Below are positions 22,640 to 34,058 of a stretch of 64,000 bases of DNA, piece by piece. Source of the DNA: Mariannaea sp. PMI_226 (taxonomy: Eukaryota; Ascomycota; Sordariomycetes; Hypocreales; Nectriaceae); NCBI GenBank assembly GCA_024336345.1, contig JANFOG010000003.1, forward strand, positions 2,300,501 through 2,364,500, read 5' to 3'. Positions within the stretch are counted from its first letter, which is position 1, and every line of letters begins with the position of its first letter. The notes under the pieces were generated by a model. That model saw only the letters and a program-made list of their open reading frames with translations, was not told the origin of the DNA and did no database searches. Made by a program: the position numbers and the translations under genes.

Positions 22640-24008
22640 TCACTGAGGTGCAGGAGGTGACGATAGAGTGCCAGAAGACTCTGATTCTCCATCGTTGTCC
22701 TTGTCTCGAAGGCTAGTAACCTTGGGCTTGTTGGCCCCCAGATTTGGTTTATTCACCTTGAGCTTCTTGAGGGGGCTGGAACTCTTGGAGACCGCCTTCT
22801 TCGGGGCAACCTCAACAGTGTCGAGACTGTAGTCGGCCTTTGTTTCCTGGCTCAGCGATGACAGGCTCTTGACCTTATTTTTGAGAGTAGGCTTCGTCTT
22901 GATGATGACCTTCTTGGTAGTAGGAAGGACACCGGGCTTGAGCTTCTTTTTCTTGTGAGTATTGTCCGTCTCTGCCTCGTCTTCGCTGGCGTCGCGTTTC
23001 TTGGGACTGGTGGCGCGAGATCCTGGTGTGGGCGTGGCCTTCTGGGATGATGGAGGAGTGCCGTCCTTACTGGAGCTGCCGTTTGTCAGCTTTTGCGCCG
23101 CAGCTCTGCTGGCGTTGCGACCACTGTTCCCAATGCAGGAGCCCATGTGGTTATTCAATCGAGTAACGAGGATGCAGCGCTTGCACTTGCTACACGTCGC
23201 TGAAGGGAAGGACAGCACGTTTGGAGGTCTTTCCGACGGGGTTGGCGCATCGGCCTTTTCCATGTCCTTCTTCTTCTTGCCACGGCCGGGTCCGGGCCCA
23301 ACCCAACTTTGCCCGTAAATGTCACATCCTGGTTTGTCGATGTAGGGATGCTTTTTACAGTAAATGACGCTTGGATCCGGCTTTCGGGCGCCCTTTCCTT
23401 CGGTGGGATGTAGTAATCGAGGGAGGTGACACTTGGGGCAGAGGATCTCGGATGTGGTCTTAAGAGGGTTGCCCTTGAGGAGTACTTTGCCGTCTTCGTA
23501 GATGGCGGCATCGGTTTCGATGCGAATGTCTGGTCTGGAGTCTGGGGAGGAAGAATCGGAGGCATCGGAGGCCATCTTTTCAACTCTGATGGCAGCAGTA
23601 GTCGCCCTAGCTGTTTTCTCTTCGCGATGCGTCTTCATCAGGAGATCGGAAATGATGTTGAAGAGTACATCATCAAGGACGGCATGTGCCTGTACAGAGA
23701 GCCAAGCAACGCTCAAGATCAGCCAACATCCTAGGGTATCGTTCATCTAGAGGGAATTGAGATAATGGGAGAGGGAAGCGACAGCTCAATGATTGATGGC
23801 CCAGAGGGGTCATGATCGCGGTCACGAGCATCATGATGAGCAGCGCCGGTAGAGAGGGCGCCAGCGCTCGTAGCCACAGGGACGGCGAGACGGCGAAAAT
23901 GGCAGAAAGCGAAAAGGCCAAAAGATGGGAAGTACATACCAACTTATCCATACTACCTGCATCATCTTGAGCACGGATAATACCGGCCCTGCCTGTTGAG
24001 GCATTCAT
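22640..24008 (-). CDS. sgf11: Sgf11-like SAGA deubiquitinase-module zinc-finger protein
   Basis: Proposed exons 24008-23940 and 23689-22640 give 372 residues. The zinc finger near residues 189-208 (TCSKCKRCILVTRLNNHMGSC) has the exact C-x2-C-x11-H-x3-C spacing of Sgf11. The N-terminal helix HAVLDDVLFNIISDLLMKTH (starting about residue 25) resembles the Sgf11 helix that holds Sus1 and Ubp8 in the H2B-deubiquitinating module of SAGA. A second Cys/His cluster (CPKC ... CKKH, about 107-137) and a long Lys/Ser/Pro-rich tail are additions. The 250-bp intron is larger than its neighbours. An alternative acceptor or start at 23746 would insert MNDTLGCWLILSVAWLSVQ instead of the first exon, but the longer-intron model gives a cleaner amphipathic helix. 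The Sgf11 call rests on motif spacing, not a search; other SAGA zinc-finger families (SCA7) are the alternative. Confidence 0.65.
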
Positions 24009-26019
24009 GATGATCACCAGGTCGCCAGAAAATAGGAAGGAAACCTGGGGGCCCAAGGATGACGGGTTTCTCAGCGGGCCTTGAAGGGTGTGTAACTGAA
24101 ATCGTGTGATGAGGCCGAGGGAGCATCAGCCGCAGCTAACAGGTGGAGGGGGGGCGTGTGGGCTCTCTGGGAATACCCGTCGCCGGTCGCTAATAATAAT
24201 AGAGGGATAAAAAAAAAAAGGAAAAAAAAAGAGACGGAGAGGAAGAGAAAGAAGAGAGCTGAACGCAGTGAATCACAATCAACACGTCTCTAAAAAGCAA
24301 AAAAAGAAATAATAGCTGGCCTTAAAGATGAAGTAGGGAGAAGAGAAAATAATTGACTTGAAAAAAAACGGGAGAATAATGAAGTTGTTTATTGCGTTGC
24401 TTGTCTTGATCTCGTGTTTTGTTTTCGAAATTCTTGGCCAGGTCTTCGTTGACAAATACACCAGGCAACCCAGGAGTAAAATAACCGACCTACAACCTGA
24501 GTTTCCGTCTTATGGTGCAGCAAATCCAAAAGAGGAATATGATGAAATAAAACGGCACAATTGAAGAAAATGGGAAAAAAAGAAGCAAAGCCCAACTTGG
24601 GAAACCGACAGCGTCTGAAAAAGAAACAATAAAAAATGCATGTGTGTTTGTGGTTGTTTCCCGCTCTAAAGGAAACTATTAGCGGCAGGAATGCCAGGTT
24701 GAAGGCATAAAGGAAAGAAGCGATTTGCACAGCTGCTTCGTCGCCCTTCACTGAACTACCGAAGGTACCAATACTCACCTCGTTATGCCCTGCAGGTACA
24801 TACACAGGTAGTTGCAATTCTGCCTTGACGCTCACAACAATAGGTACCTTATTATCACAAACTTTGAATTGGTATTTACTTCATAAATTGCTTTCCCATC
24901 TCCGTGGTACGTATAATGTTACAGTGTACATATTCTACCGTCCTCGCTCGAGCCATTCACATGTACGAGCCAGTGGGAGCACAGATGTACCTTATAATTA
25001 CAGGAAGGCACCTGCTAATTAGCCAGCCAGCCAACCCCTTTTTGAGAAATGATCCTCCCCCTCCGCCAAAGCCTCAGAAGGACCATCGCTGAGCTCCGTC
25101 TATCCTGTGAACGAGACGTCGCCACTAATCGCCAACACAAAAGCTCACAATGGTTAACTTAGTGGAGCGTTATTATTTTTGTGAACGCCGCCTGAGACGC
25201 TTTGGATGTGGCAACTCTTGCCCAATGGAGATAATTAGGTTATGGGTGACCTCCCATTCGCCGCCTTGGGTCCTCGACTGACTTAGTAATTAGACTGCAC
25301 TGTCCCGCAAACGACTTTTCCTCCAAAACATTCCATGGAAGGCAAATGGATGGATGCAGAATGCGGAGTGCGGCCTGTACCATCAGTATGTACATAGGTT
25401 GATGGACACACCCATACCAGGACTTGCCATTTGCTGGAACTGACGCATATGGGCACCTGGACCTGGACCTGAACCTAGACCTAGCTGGAGACTTGAAGGC
25501 GGCCAAAATGCATGTCGTGCCTTTGCCGCAGGCGCCCCATTCATTGGTCGGCATGCAACCATCTTCTCCATGGTTACGTACCAACAATGAAGTGCAGTAC
25601 GGAATAGGTGTTGTGCTGTGCCTATCTACCAATTGGCACCTGAATCTGAATGCGCATTGTACATAGAATCCACATCTTACCTGACCCCATACTCCGTACA
25701 GATTACCTTACAGAGAGCCTTAAAGCAGGCGCCTGTAACTTGATCAGGTTAGGCCACTGCGAACAACATCCATCGTCAACTTCAAGTCTCATCACTATCC
25801 AACCAACTTCTTAGAAAACATCAACCAACAACAACAGCTATAATCTCATTCCTATTGTCTCATTTCCTCCCCCCTTCACTCTCCCCCATTCTTTCCTCCG
25901 GCTTACTTTCTTCCTCTCACTTGCTCAAATACATAATTTTTTTTTTCCATACTGAATTGCCAACCCACCTATCCAGCAGCCAGTTTCTCTGGGATTACGT
26001 ATAATCCTTCTTATCAACC
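24009..26019. other. Divergent spacer, Sgf11-like (-) and Naa50-like (+) genes
   Basis: About 2 kb with no supported gene. It contains A-rich runs at 24206-24240 and a pyrimidine-rich segment at 25840-25960 that is probably the leader of the acetyltransferase gene. Confidence 0.5.
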
Positions 26020-27120
26020 ATGTCTCTCCCAACCGCGAAGCCTGCCCAGCTTTCCATTCGATCATTCTTCACGTCCAAAGCTCCTAAATACGCACCGCCA
26101 CCATCTTCTACGCCGGCTAATCGTCCCACCCTTACCGAGCCTGCATCCGCTCCCCCGCCTCCTACGACTCCTCCGGCTCCTTTGATCCAAGATCGGAAAC
26201 CGCAAGAAGCCGAAGCAGAGCAAAATTCAACTACATCCACCAAAGAGGGCTCTGCTCCCCCTCAGCCGGCCTCACTGCCCCGCGAGGCCACCATTCGTCC
26301 TATTACTGGAGACGACCTCAACGCCCTGCGTCGCATCAACGCCCTCCTCCTACCCGTCAACTACCCTGACAATTTCTACAAACGCGCTGTTGAAGGGCCC
26401 TTTTCCCGTGTCATTACCTGGGCCCATGATGGTGCCGAACCCAAGGTTGTCGGCGGTGTTGTCTGCCGCGTAGAACCTGATCTCATCAATGGGACACCTA
26501 GTACCGAGGGCACTGTTCCCGAAAGCCTCTACATCCAATCGCTTTGCCTACTCTCACCCTATCGAGGCATGGGCTTGATTAATGCTGCTGTCGAGAGCAT
26601 CATCGCCACAGCAATCGCCGACCCTAGCTTAAACGTCGCGAACGTAACTGCCCATGTCTGGACCGAGAACGAAGACGGGTTGAAGTGGTATCAAGGACGA
26701 GGCTTCCAGCGTGTCGATGCACCTATCCGTGGTTACTACCTGAAGCTCCGCCCTGACTCTGCTTGGCTCGTTCGCCGTCCTGTTCGAGCGTCTGTTCGCA
26801 GCTTCATCCCTTCGACATCGGCGAATGGCTTGCCTTCTACCTCACGTTCTGTTCCACCCGGAATAAGCGCCTCAATCGTGAACTTGCCCCCAATGTCCGG
26901 TCCGCCGAGGGGACCGAATGCACCCCCACTTCCTCGAGGCCAGTCATATCAGAACCAGCGCGCCGAGACAGAATGGAACGACTTGCCTGAGGACATGGCT
27001 ACGGGCCGCCTACGGCCACCCACGAGTACTAATTCAGGGTCAACTGCAAGCTCCAGAAGCAGCTCTACGGCGCGCAAGAAGCGAGATCGTTCCTATCCTA
27101 CTGCGGCGTTCGGAAACTAG
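26020..27120 (+). CDS. naa50: Naa50-like GNAT acetyltransferase with N-terminal PIP box
   Basis: Single exon, 366 residues. A GNAT domain (about 90-245) aligns by eye with human Naa50/San: IRPITGDDLNALRRINALLL, PVNYPDNFYKR, VGGVVCRVEP, LYIQSLCLLSPYRGMGL (acetyl-CoA loop, Arg182-Gly185), AHVWTENEDGLKWYQGRGFQ and GYYLKLRPD. Naa50 acetylates protein N-termini at the ribosome with NatA and supports sister-chromatid cohesion. The protein is twice the usual length. A Pro-rich N-terminal extension holds QLSIRSFF at residues 10-17, a perfect PCNA-interacting (PIP) consensus, and there is a Pro/Ser-rich C-terminal tail ending in a basic patch (ARKKRDR). It is not Eco1: the C2H2 finger and Eco1 motifs are absent. 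The start ATG follows a CT-rich leader. Catalytic identity is likely; the PCNA link is inferred from the motif only. Confidence 0.85.
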   Translation: MSLPTAKPAQLSIRSFFTSKAPKYAPPPSSTPANRPTLTEPASAPPPPTTPPAPLIQDRKPQEAEAEQNSTTSTKEGSAPPQPASLPREATIRPITGDDLNALRRINALLLPVNYPDNFYKRAVEGPFSRVITWAHDGAEPKVVGGVVCRVEPDLINGTPSTEGTVPESLYIQSLCLLSPYRGMGLINAAVESIIATAIADPSLNVANVTAHVWTENEDGLKWYQGRGFQRVDAPIRGYYLKLRPDSAWLVRRPVRASVRSFIPSTSANGLPSTSRSVPPGISASIVNLPPMSGPPRGPNAPPLPRGQSYQNQRAETEWNDLPEDMATGRLRPPTSTNSGSTASSRSSSTARKKRDRSYPTAAFGN

Positions 27121-27603
27121 GCGAACGCTGAATGACTTGAGATTTTTTTTTTCAAAGCAAGCAGTAGTGTAGGGTCAGGCAAACAAAATACAAAAAGGAA
27201 TTTGGAAGACTGAAAGTCAAAGGTATTGGATACATATAGAACTAGAAATGCGCTCATGATAAGATGTTACAAGGCGATGTATTAGGATTGTGATTATAGA
27301 CGTTGTGAGGAGGAGCAAATGCTACTAAGCAGTTAATATGAGTTTGAGCCAACAAGAGCAATAAAACTCGGGCTCGATCCATTCTTACTTATACTTTTGA
27401 TTCAATAAAAAGACTCTCCATCGTGAGGCTAAATATTTATATAAATATGCTATACACAGTTTGGACTCTGCTCGAAATACAAGCACAGAGTAACAAAGAC
27501 GCCGCGAATCCCCTGAACCATCAATACCAACAACATGTGGCAAATACAGACCCGAAACCCTCATACATACGTACATACATCCTTATTTGTTTCTTTTTTT
27601 TTT
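27121..27603. other. Intergenic between convergent genes
   Basis: 3' UTRs of the acetyltransferase (+) and glucokinase (-) genes. AT-rich; an AATAAA at 27360 may serve the plus-strand gene. No gene seen. Confidence 0.5.
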
Positions 27604-29535
27604 TCAACGGCGTCTCACCCACCACAGTGCTGCTACCGCGGCAGCACCCAGGACACCACCGATCAACAGAGACTTGTTCCAAAAGGAAGGTTCATCAACT
27701 GTGAAAAAGCGTGTTAGTCATCCTGCCACAGCATGGGGGAAGAAAAAACAAGATATTTGTAATAAACATACCAAGTGCGTCGCTAGGTCTCCGTGAGGTC
27801 TTAGCTTGTGATCGAATATCCTCAATGAGAATCTCGCCTGGCTTCTCCCTGCTCGCAGCAATAAGGGCAATCAGGGCGGCGCCGACACCGCTGCCGTCCT
27901 TGGCGATACCGATACGGATCTTCTCAGCGCCCCTGGGGCCAATGCCATCAATAGCACGGAGCGCCTCGTACATCATATCTCGGAAGTAAGGGTAGTGCTC
28001 GACCAAGCTACCGTCGACACCAATATCGATAACTTCCTCCTCGGGGTCGTCGAGCTTGCCGGACTGGAGAGCGATGGCTCCGATAGCAACAGCCGAAAGT
28101 CGAGCCGCACGGCGGCCAACCGCGAATGCAATGGACTTGAATGCCTGGGCATCCTCCAGTGATGGGGTGTAAACGTGGAGCAGGTTCTCCAGCTCCTGGC
28201 GCAGGGTCGAGAGTTCTGGAGTGTTGTCGGCGGCGGCGACCGACATGATTGCGCTGTCGAGTCCCCATGGCTTGAGGAATCCAGATTGAGGGGCGATGTG
28301 GGTAGTGGTGGACCAATCGTTCTCGCTCGAGTTGACATCACGGAAGATGGCAGACTTTTCGTTCGAAATCATGTCGGCAATGGCCAATCGAACAATCTCA
28401 CCGAGGAACATGCCTGAGACACGCTTCTCAAACATTTGGTAGCCAGGATTCACGCTCTGCGCATCGAGCGCCTTGTCCCATGGGGTTGAGGGCATGACGT
28501 TGAGTTGGTTGTCGAAGGAACCCCACTCCGTGTTGACTACCATTTCACCGGTTGAGGCGTCGTAATCGCCTGGGATACTCTTCTTGATGTTGCTGATTTT
28601 CTCGATGTAAGCGCCATTGGTACCGGTTCCGAAGATGGCACCGAGAATGGACTTGCTCTTTCCTGTAGATGTGTATGAGCGGGCCATGAGGGTTCCTACT
28701 GTGTCGTTGACCAGGGCGGCCACCTTGACTGGTAGTCGTAGCTTGTCGATTTCGGTCTGGAGGAGGGCACAGACGTCCTTGCCGATAGCATCATCGATAT
28801 CGAAGCCCTTGGTCCAGCGAATAAGCAGTCCCTTGTTGATTCCGAGCTGTCGGACGGGGAAGCTGAAAGTAAATCCAAGACGGAAGATGTTCTCGTCTCG
28901 CCAACCCTCAGCGGTGCTGGAGGTGTTGCGACGACGAACATGGCTCTCGAAGTGGTCACGGTGGTGTTCCCGTAGGAACAGCTCAATTTGCTTGGCCAAG
29001 AAGGCAAAGAGCTCGGAAGCGGTCTTTGCGACCATGAGTTCCTTGGGAATAGCGACCTTGTTGTAGGTCAGGTTGAACGTGGTGTCGCCATTCAGCATAA
29101 TCGAGCACACACGAAAGTTGGTGCCACCAAGGTCGACCGCCAGATACAGGCCCTAGAGCGAGGTAAAGCAGCGTCAGTTGCTGCCATTGATGGGACTACG
29201 AAACCACGCCTAGCTGATAGAGAGATTGCCTACCTTTTCAGTGCCATTGGGTACTCCAGTGACGTATGTTGGGATTTGGGCCAAGCTGGTGTTCTCCTTC
29301 TCGAGGCCCTCGTCTGTGGGCAAAAAAAAAGAAATCCAAATTAGTTGTCATGACGTAATACTAGGAAGCAACGCGTCGCAAGCAGACAACAAGCGAGAAA
29401 ACATTGCGCATTCAAACTTGGACTGGAATTTTGCATACTCATCTGGCTCAGGAACTCCTGCACATGGTCATTCAAGTCCTCATCGGAGAATTCGAACTGA
29501 GAGACAATATGGTTGGTCTCGTCGGCGAGCGCCAT
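27604..29535 (-). CDS. glkA: Glucokinase with predicted C-terminal membrane anchor
   Basis: Four exons, 29535-29439, 29313-29234, 29152-27772 and 27698-27604, give 550 residues. Introns of 125, 81 and 73 bp have GT/AG ends. Motifs: phosphate loop LAVDLGGTNFRVCS (about 63-76), sugar-binding SFPVRQLGINKG and WTKGF, catalytic LVNDTVGTLMARSY (Asp about 209), and adenosine loop GSGVGAALIALIA. The pattern QFEFSDEDLNDHVQEFLSQM plus IPTYVTGVPNGTEKG is that of fungal glucokinase, which phosphorylates glucose in glycolysis. The unusual part is the last exon: after VDEPSFWNK it encodes a 19-residue hydrophobic helix (about 529-547, SLLIGGVLGAAAVAALWWV) and ends RRR, the layout of a tail-anchored protein. 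Typical glucokinases end soon after the adenosine loop. The exon junction keeps frame exactly. Confidence 0.93.
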
Positions 29536-31410
29536 GGTGAGGGGCTGTGAGGTGGGCGGCGGCGCTGTCGCAAACGGGTCTGGAATCAGACAGACAGGGT
29601 CGAGGATGAGCGATGGAGGGGTAGGAGAGAAAGAAGGCGAGGAGTGGCGACAATTGTGTGAAGACGGGGAAAGAGAGGGAGAAAGGAAGAAGAAAAGGGA
29701 GAGGAAAGACGAGGATGAAAAGGAAAAGCTGGCACAGTACTCGAGGAACTGGAGCTTGGCGTCGCCGAAGACGACGAGGCGCGAAAGCTGACGGGATGCT
29801 GTATCAGTAACTTTGGATTCTCCAGATGTGGGCAAGGTGGAGAGCACAAGGGGGCATGTCGAGGGGCCCTGGGGCCTTGGGAAGATGGGAAGATGGGGGT
29901 GCCATGGCTGTGGTGGCCCATGGGGGTGTCATGGAGGGGGTGATCAATTTGGGCTTGCAAGGAGGGGGGGGGAAGGGGAAGGGAAGGGGAGCTTGGATGG
30001 ACAATCACCCAACTCGGTGGCATTCTGGAGGTGGTGAGGTCGGAGAGCAGCCAGTTGGACCCGGAGAAGCACATGGAGCTTGTGCGGGGGAAGTACGTAC
30101 GGCTCCGCTAATACGCCGAGCTGGCTTGGGCTGGGCCCCAACAGGTGTGGAAGCGTTCCCTCAGAACCCGAAAGCGTTGGAGAACACATCCGAGCGAGGA
30201 CACACGACTGTAGACAGCATTGTCTTGTCTCTCACACCACAAACGGCCCCCCTTTGCTTGGGTCCTTTATTTTTTTTAACATTTGAAGGGGGGGAAGAAA
30301 GAGAAAGAAAAAAAATATATAGATAAAGTGAACCCGACACCCAGACATAGCCGCCAAGGGTCTCTCGGTCAGGCCATGCTCACCCTCGCTGAGCCCAGAG
30401 TTGGGTGTAGGTGAGGCAACACCAACATGGATGCAATAGAAGGAACATGCCCCGTGCTGTGAAGCGGGATGACACTTGCCAGACCGAAATGACCTTTTCA
30501 GACAAGAAAAAGCTGGACCTGCGAACCAGTGATTCGGTCACGCACAGAGGAGAAAGGACAGGAGAGAATAGGAACTGTTGCAAAGCTCACCATTGACAAT
30601 ATGACGACGGCAATGGCCACGAGCCCGCTGAGAGGCACCCAAAGCTTGGAGCGTCGCCTTTGGCTCCCCGGTTCCTGATGCACTCCCATTGCACACACTC
30701 TCTCCATTTCCTTCCCCAGGGATTGCCACTCCAGCCCCCCAGACCTTAGCGTAAAATGGGATGGGCTGCGGCGTAGGTGGTGTTGTTGAGGATAACCAGT
30801 TCCGGTCCCGCGTTGTGTTCTGTTTCCAGTGCTTCCACGAGGCGTTCCTTTAAGCCTCACTCCGGGGTGGCAAGGCGGCGAAACGGCGGAAATGTGGCAC
30901 CTATATCAGTCGAGGGAATTAATTTTTCTGCTTCTCTCTATGGTCGACGTGCTTGAGCGCCGAGCCAAGGGGCCAGGTAGAACAAAAACGGCCCGTCTTG
31001 TCTCGTGCTGAGAAAATAACAAGCACGCCGCTGCGCAGAATCGGACCTGTTCCTTTTTTTTTTTTTTTGGGCTGCAGTGCCTGTGATGCCCTCCACTCGG
31101 GAGCTTTTGCCCACCGGAAACGGCCACGAAAGCGCCGTCAACCCTGGTTCCGGGATGCGAGGGGGGACAGGACAGAACATGCTAGTTACGCAGGAGCTAC
31201 GGCCAAACCACCCAAGCTGCAGTTCTCGCACCGACAAGAGAGGATGAATTCTTCGGTTCCTCATCGCCTGGTTGAATTGTGGATTATTGCTCTTAATTTT
31301 TTTCTAGGCCAGTCTAAAACCTGCAAAGCGTCACCAGCGATTTACTACTGTGTTGATGTGCAATTCCTAAAATGGCGAACAGTTTGAGGAACAGAAGTGG
31401 CGCATACATT

Positions 31411-31439
31411 AGGTAGGTAGGGTAGGTAAAAGGTAGGTG
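31411..31439. repeat. AGGTAGGTA short tandem repeat
   Basis: Tandem and nearly tandem GGTA/AGGTA units, matching patches at several other spacers in the window. Confidence 0.8.
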
Positions 31440-34030
31440 GCTAAAGGTGCATGGTAGTTCTGCACTACGACCAGGTTACAAGAGGGTGTGCTATTTTGGA
31501 AGGTGGTGTGGTGTGTATGATGTACTATGTATGAAGTGTGTGTACATCATTGCCTTCGTATGTGATATGTATTTGTGTGTAGAAATGAATGAGTGAGTTA
31601 GAGAGTGCGTCCCGGGTGCTGCGGCGCAGTGGGTATTGCAGATGGGGATTAATTAACACTGGACCTTGGTAGTTATTATGGAGGATCTGTCAGAGCTCCA
31701 TTGGGTCTGGGCGAGTTTGCGCCAAACGATGGAACAGCGATTTCATTGATGGACTTACGTCCACTAGCAAATTAGCCAACTTGTGTGTATTTTTTTTTGC
31801 TGAAGTGACGTCCACCCCGAATGTTGAGCTGCGATAACTAATATGCATGACGCAGGGTGGAAAGCCGCAAAAATGCAGGCACAGCTGCAAGATGCTTGGT
31901 AAACCTCGGGAACTGGCGGAAGACGGGCTGCTACCCTCCTTCAATGCTCTTAGTAAGACGGTAGGTAAAGTAGCTGAAGGGTAGGCAGGCTACCGGCAAA
32001 GGTGACGAGGGATTTGGTTGATGGATGATGACATGAGGCGACAAAGATCTAAACGAGTCCAGAACTTCAGCATTGATCCTGGCCCAACTTTTGGCTGCGA
32101 GAGTATGAAGTAAAGTCGCTTTTAGTAGTGGCAGGGGTGGAAGGAAAGATCTGGACAACTAAATTGCTCCGGTACCGTAGCAAAGAGAGCTCGAGAGGAG
32201 AGAAGAAAAAAGTCTGGCACCTGAAAATGTAAACAGCCATTCATTAGTCGAAGATCGAATTGAACAACTCTTGACCTAAGATGGCTTCCAAGGGCCATCC
32301 TTACCTGCATGTTGCTAATTAAGGGTCTACATAGTATGTAAATCCTAGGCTCCTCTTTACAATCGGTGGTGTCGGCGAGCATCCGTTTACTTTCATCTGA
32401 CAAAGATTGGAAAGACAACGTAAAACATCTAGGGACACGGCGGAGGAGAAAGCTATCTATCGTGTTAAATGGGCGCTAATTATTCAGTGTAGAAAAATAT
32501 CATAGTGGCGTTGAACCTCACTTCACAGTCTATGTTGCTCATCCCTTTCCCATTGTAGTGAATGGGATTCCCCGTCGAGCCATGATCCCGGATGCTTCGC
32601 AGATAGTGCCTAGGAAAATAACTAGGTAAGTTGGTAGAGAGCTTGAAGTACCTAGGTAAATAAAATAATACGCGCATTTTGCGATGATGGGCTTTCCACG
32701 CAAAAGTCGTCTTTGCTATATTACATAGCACACATATGTAATCAGTTTAGACTGCACTAAGGAAAGGAAGAGCTCGCCGTGTCTCCTTGTTAGCACGGCG
32801 CTACTCATTTAATTATTCAACGACGCCATGACGGAGCGGGTATAACCTCACATGCAGAATACTCCGCGGGGCTTTTCAACGTCGAAGCAAGCTAACATGT
32901 CCTGTCCTCTCCTCTCCATCAAGGACCGTTAGGCTTGCCGGTATTTACCCTCAGACTGGCCGGTATTCATCCGCCAGTCGATTTGACTACCACGTAGGTA
33001 AAGTAGACCAAATCAAATGAACTACTTATGTACCTAGCATTAGCATGGGGACTCCGGACCTACTAGAGGATTGATTGTGGATAATTATCTAGCTCCCACC
33101 TCTCGTATTGTAACTTATTCATCACGTCAAGTCTCCAGCCATGACATACCTGAACCGCATTTTTTACTTTGTAATATTCCATTGCCTGATTATCTACAAG
33201 TAGCCTATGTTTCCATCCCCCCACGCAACCCTCATCTCTGAACAGGCCGGCAGCTCAAAATAACCCCTCAAGCCCACCCCCTCCACGGCTCGATGCCGCA
33301 GAGCCCCAAGAGAAGGGGGACCAGGGGGTCTTCAGCCACTGCAGCTAGACAACTGGGACCGGGGCTGGACAAAAAACATCACCTTTAATCCTTCTTTTTT
33401 TTTTTTTTTCAATTTGTTCCTCAAATTCGAGGCCAGTTCTAGAAGCTTTGATGTCATCGTGCTGCTTTGCAACCTGTTGATAGGTAGGAAAAACGTCAGG
33501 GACTGCAAGCCGATGACCCCCTTAACCAACGCCTCTTGACCGGCAAACGTACGACCACTATTCTCGTTCTTTGAATCACGACCTGCACCTGATGAAAAGC
33601 TCACGGAACGGCCCATGTGTATCGGAGAAGAACCAGATATGAAAGTCACCGGGGCTGAACGGGGCGAGTACCAAATCAGCTCTCAGAACTGGAACGATTG
33701 ATACCGAACCTAGGACCTGGTAATTTGATCCAGATCACTTTTTTACACCGATACTGCCATGGCGAACCCGGGACTTTGACATCATTGCAATGTATTATGA
33801 TCAGTTAAGACTTCTCTCTCTCTCTCCCATCACATGTTCTGTACCAATCTGGCAACGCACAATACGACTCGTGATTTGGTCACCGGGAGCTGAGGCCAGC
33901 CATGCCATCAGCCCCCAGGGGCAGAACAAGGATATTTGGCAGGGTGATGTTGAAAAGTTTGCATCAATCAGGCAACCTGCCTGGCATTGACAGATTGACC
34001 GGTGTACAATGGCCCCGACAATGATGTTAA

Positions 34031-34058
34031 GGGGGGGGGGGGGGGGGGGGGGGGGGGG
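34031..34058. repeat. Poly-G tract, 28 bases
   Basis: Uninterrupted run of 28 G. Its true length may differ because such runs are hard to sequence. Confidence 0.9.

Noticed and set aside
29341..30326. Long overlapping frames on both strands upstream of glucokinase
   Set aside because: Low-complexity Pro/Ser/Gly translations from a pyrimidine-biased leader. One frame runs into the glucokinase start as an N-terminal extension, but the family begins at MALADETN.
30498..30860. 120-codon minus-strand frame with one hydrophobic segment
   Set aside because: A single hydrophobic stretch in GC-rich leader DNA is weak evidence, and neither family nor exon structure is visible.
33755..33785. GCGAACCCGGGACTTTG resembling a tRNA 3' end
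   Set aside because: The T-loop consensus is not met and no cloverleaf partner strands are present.
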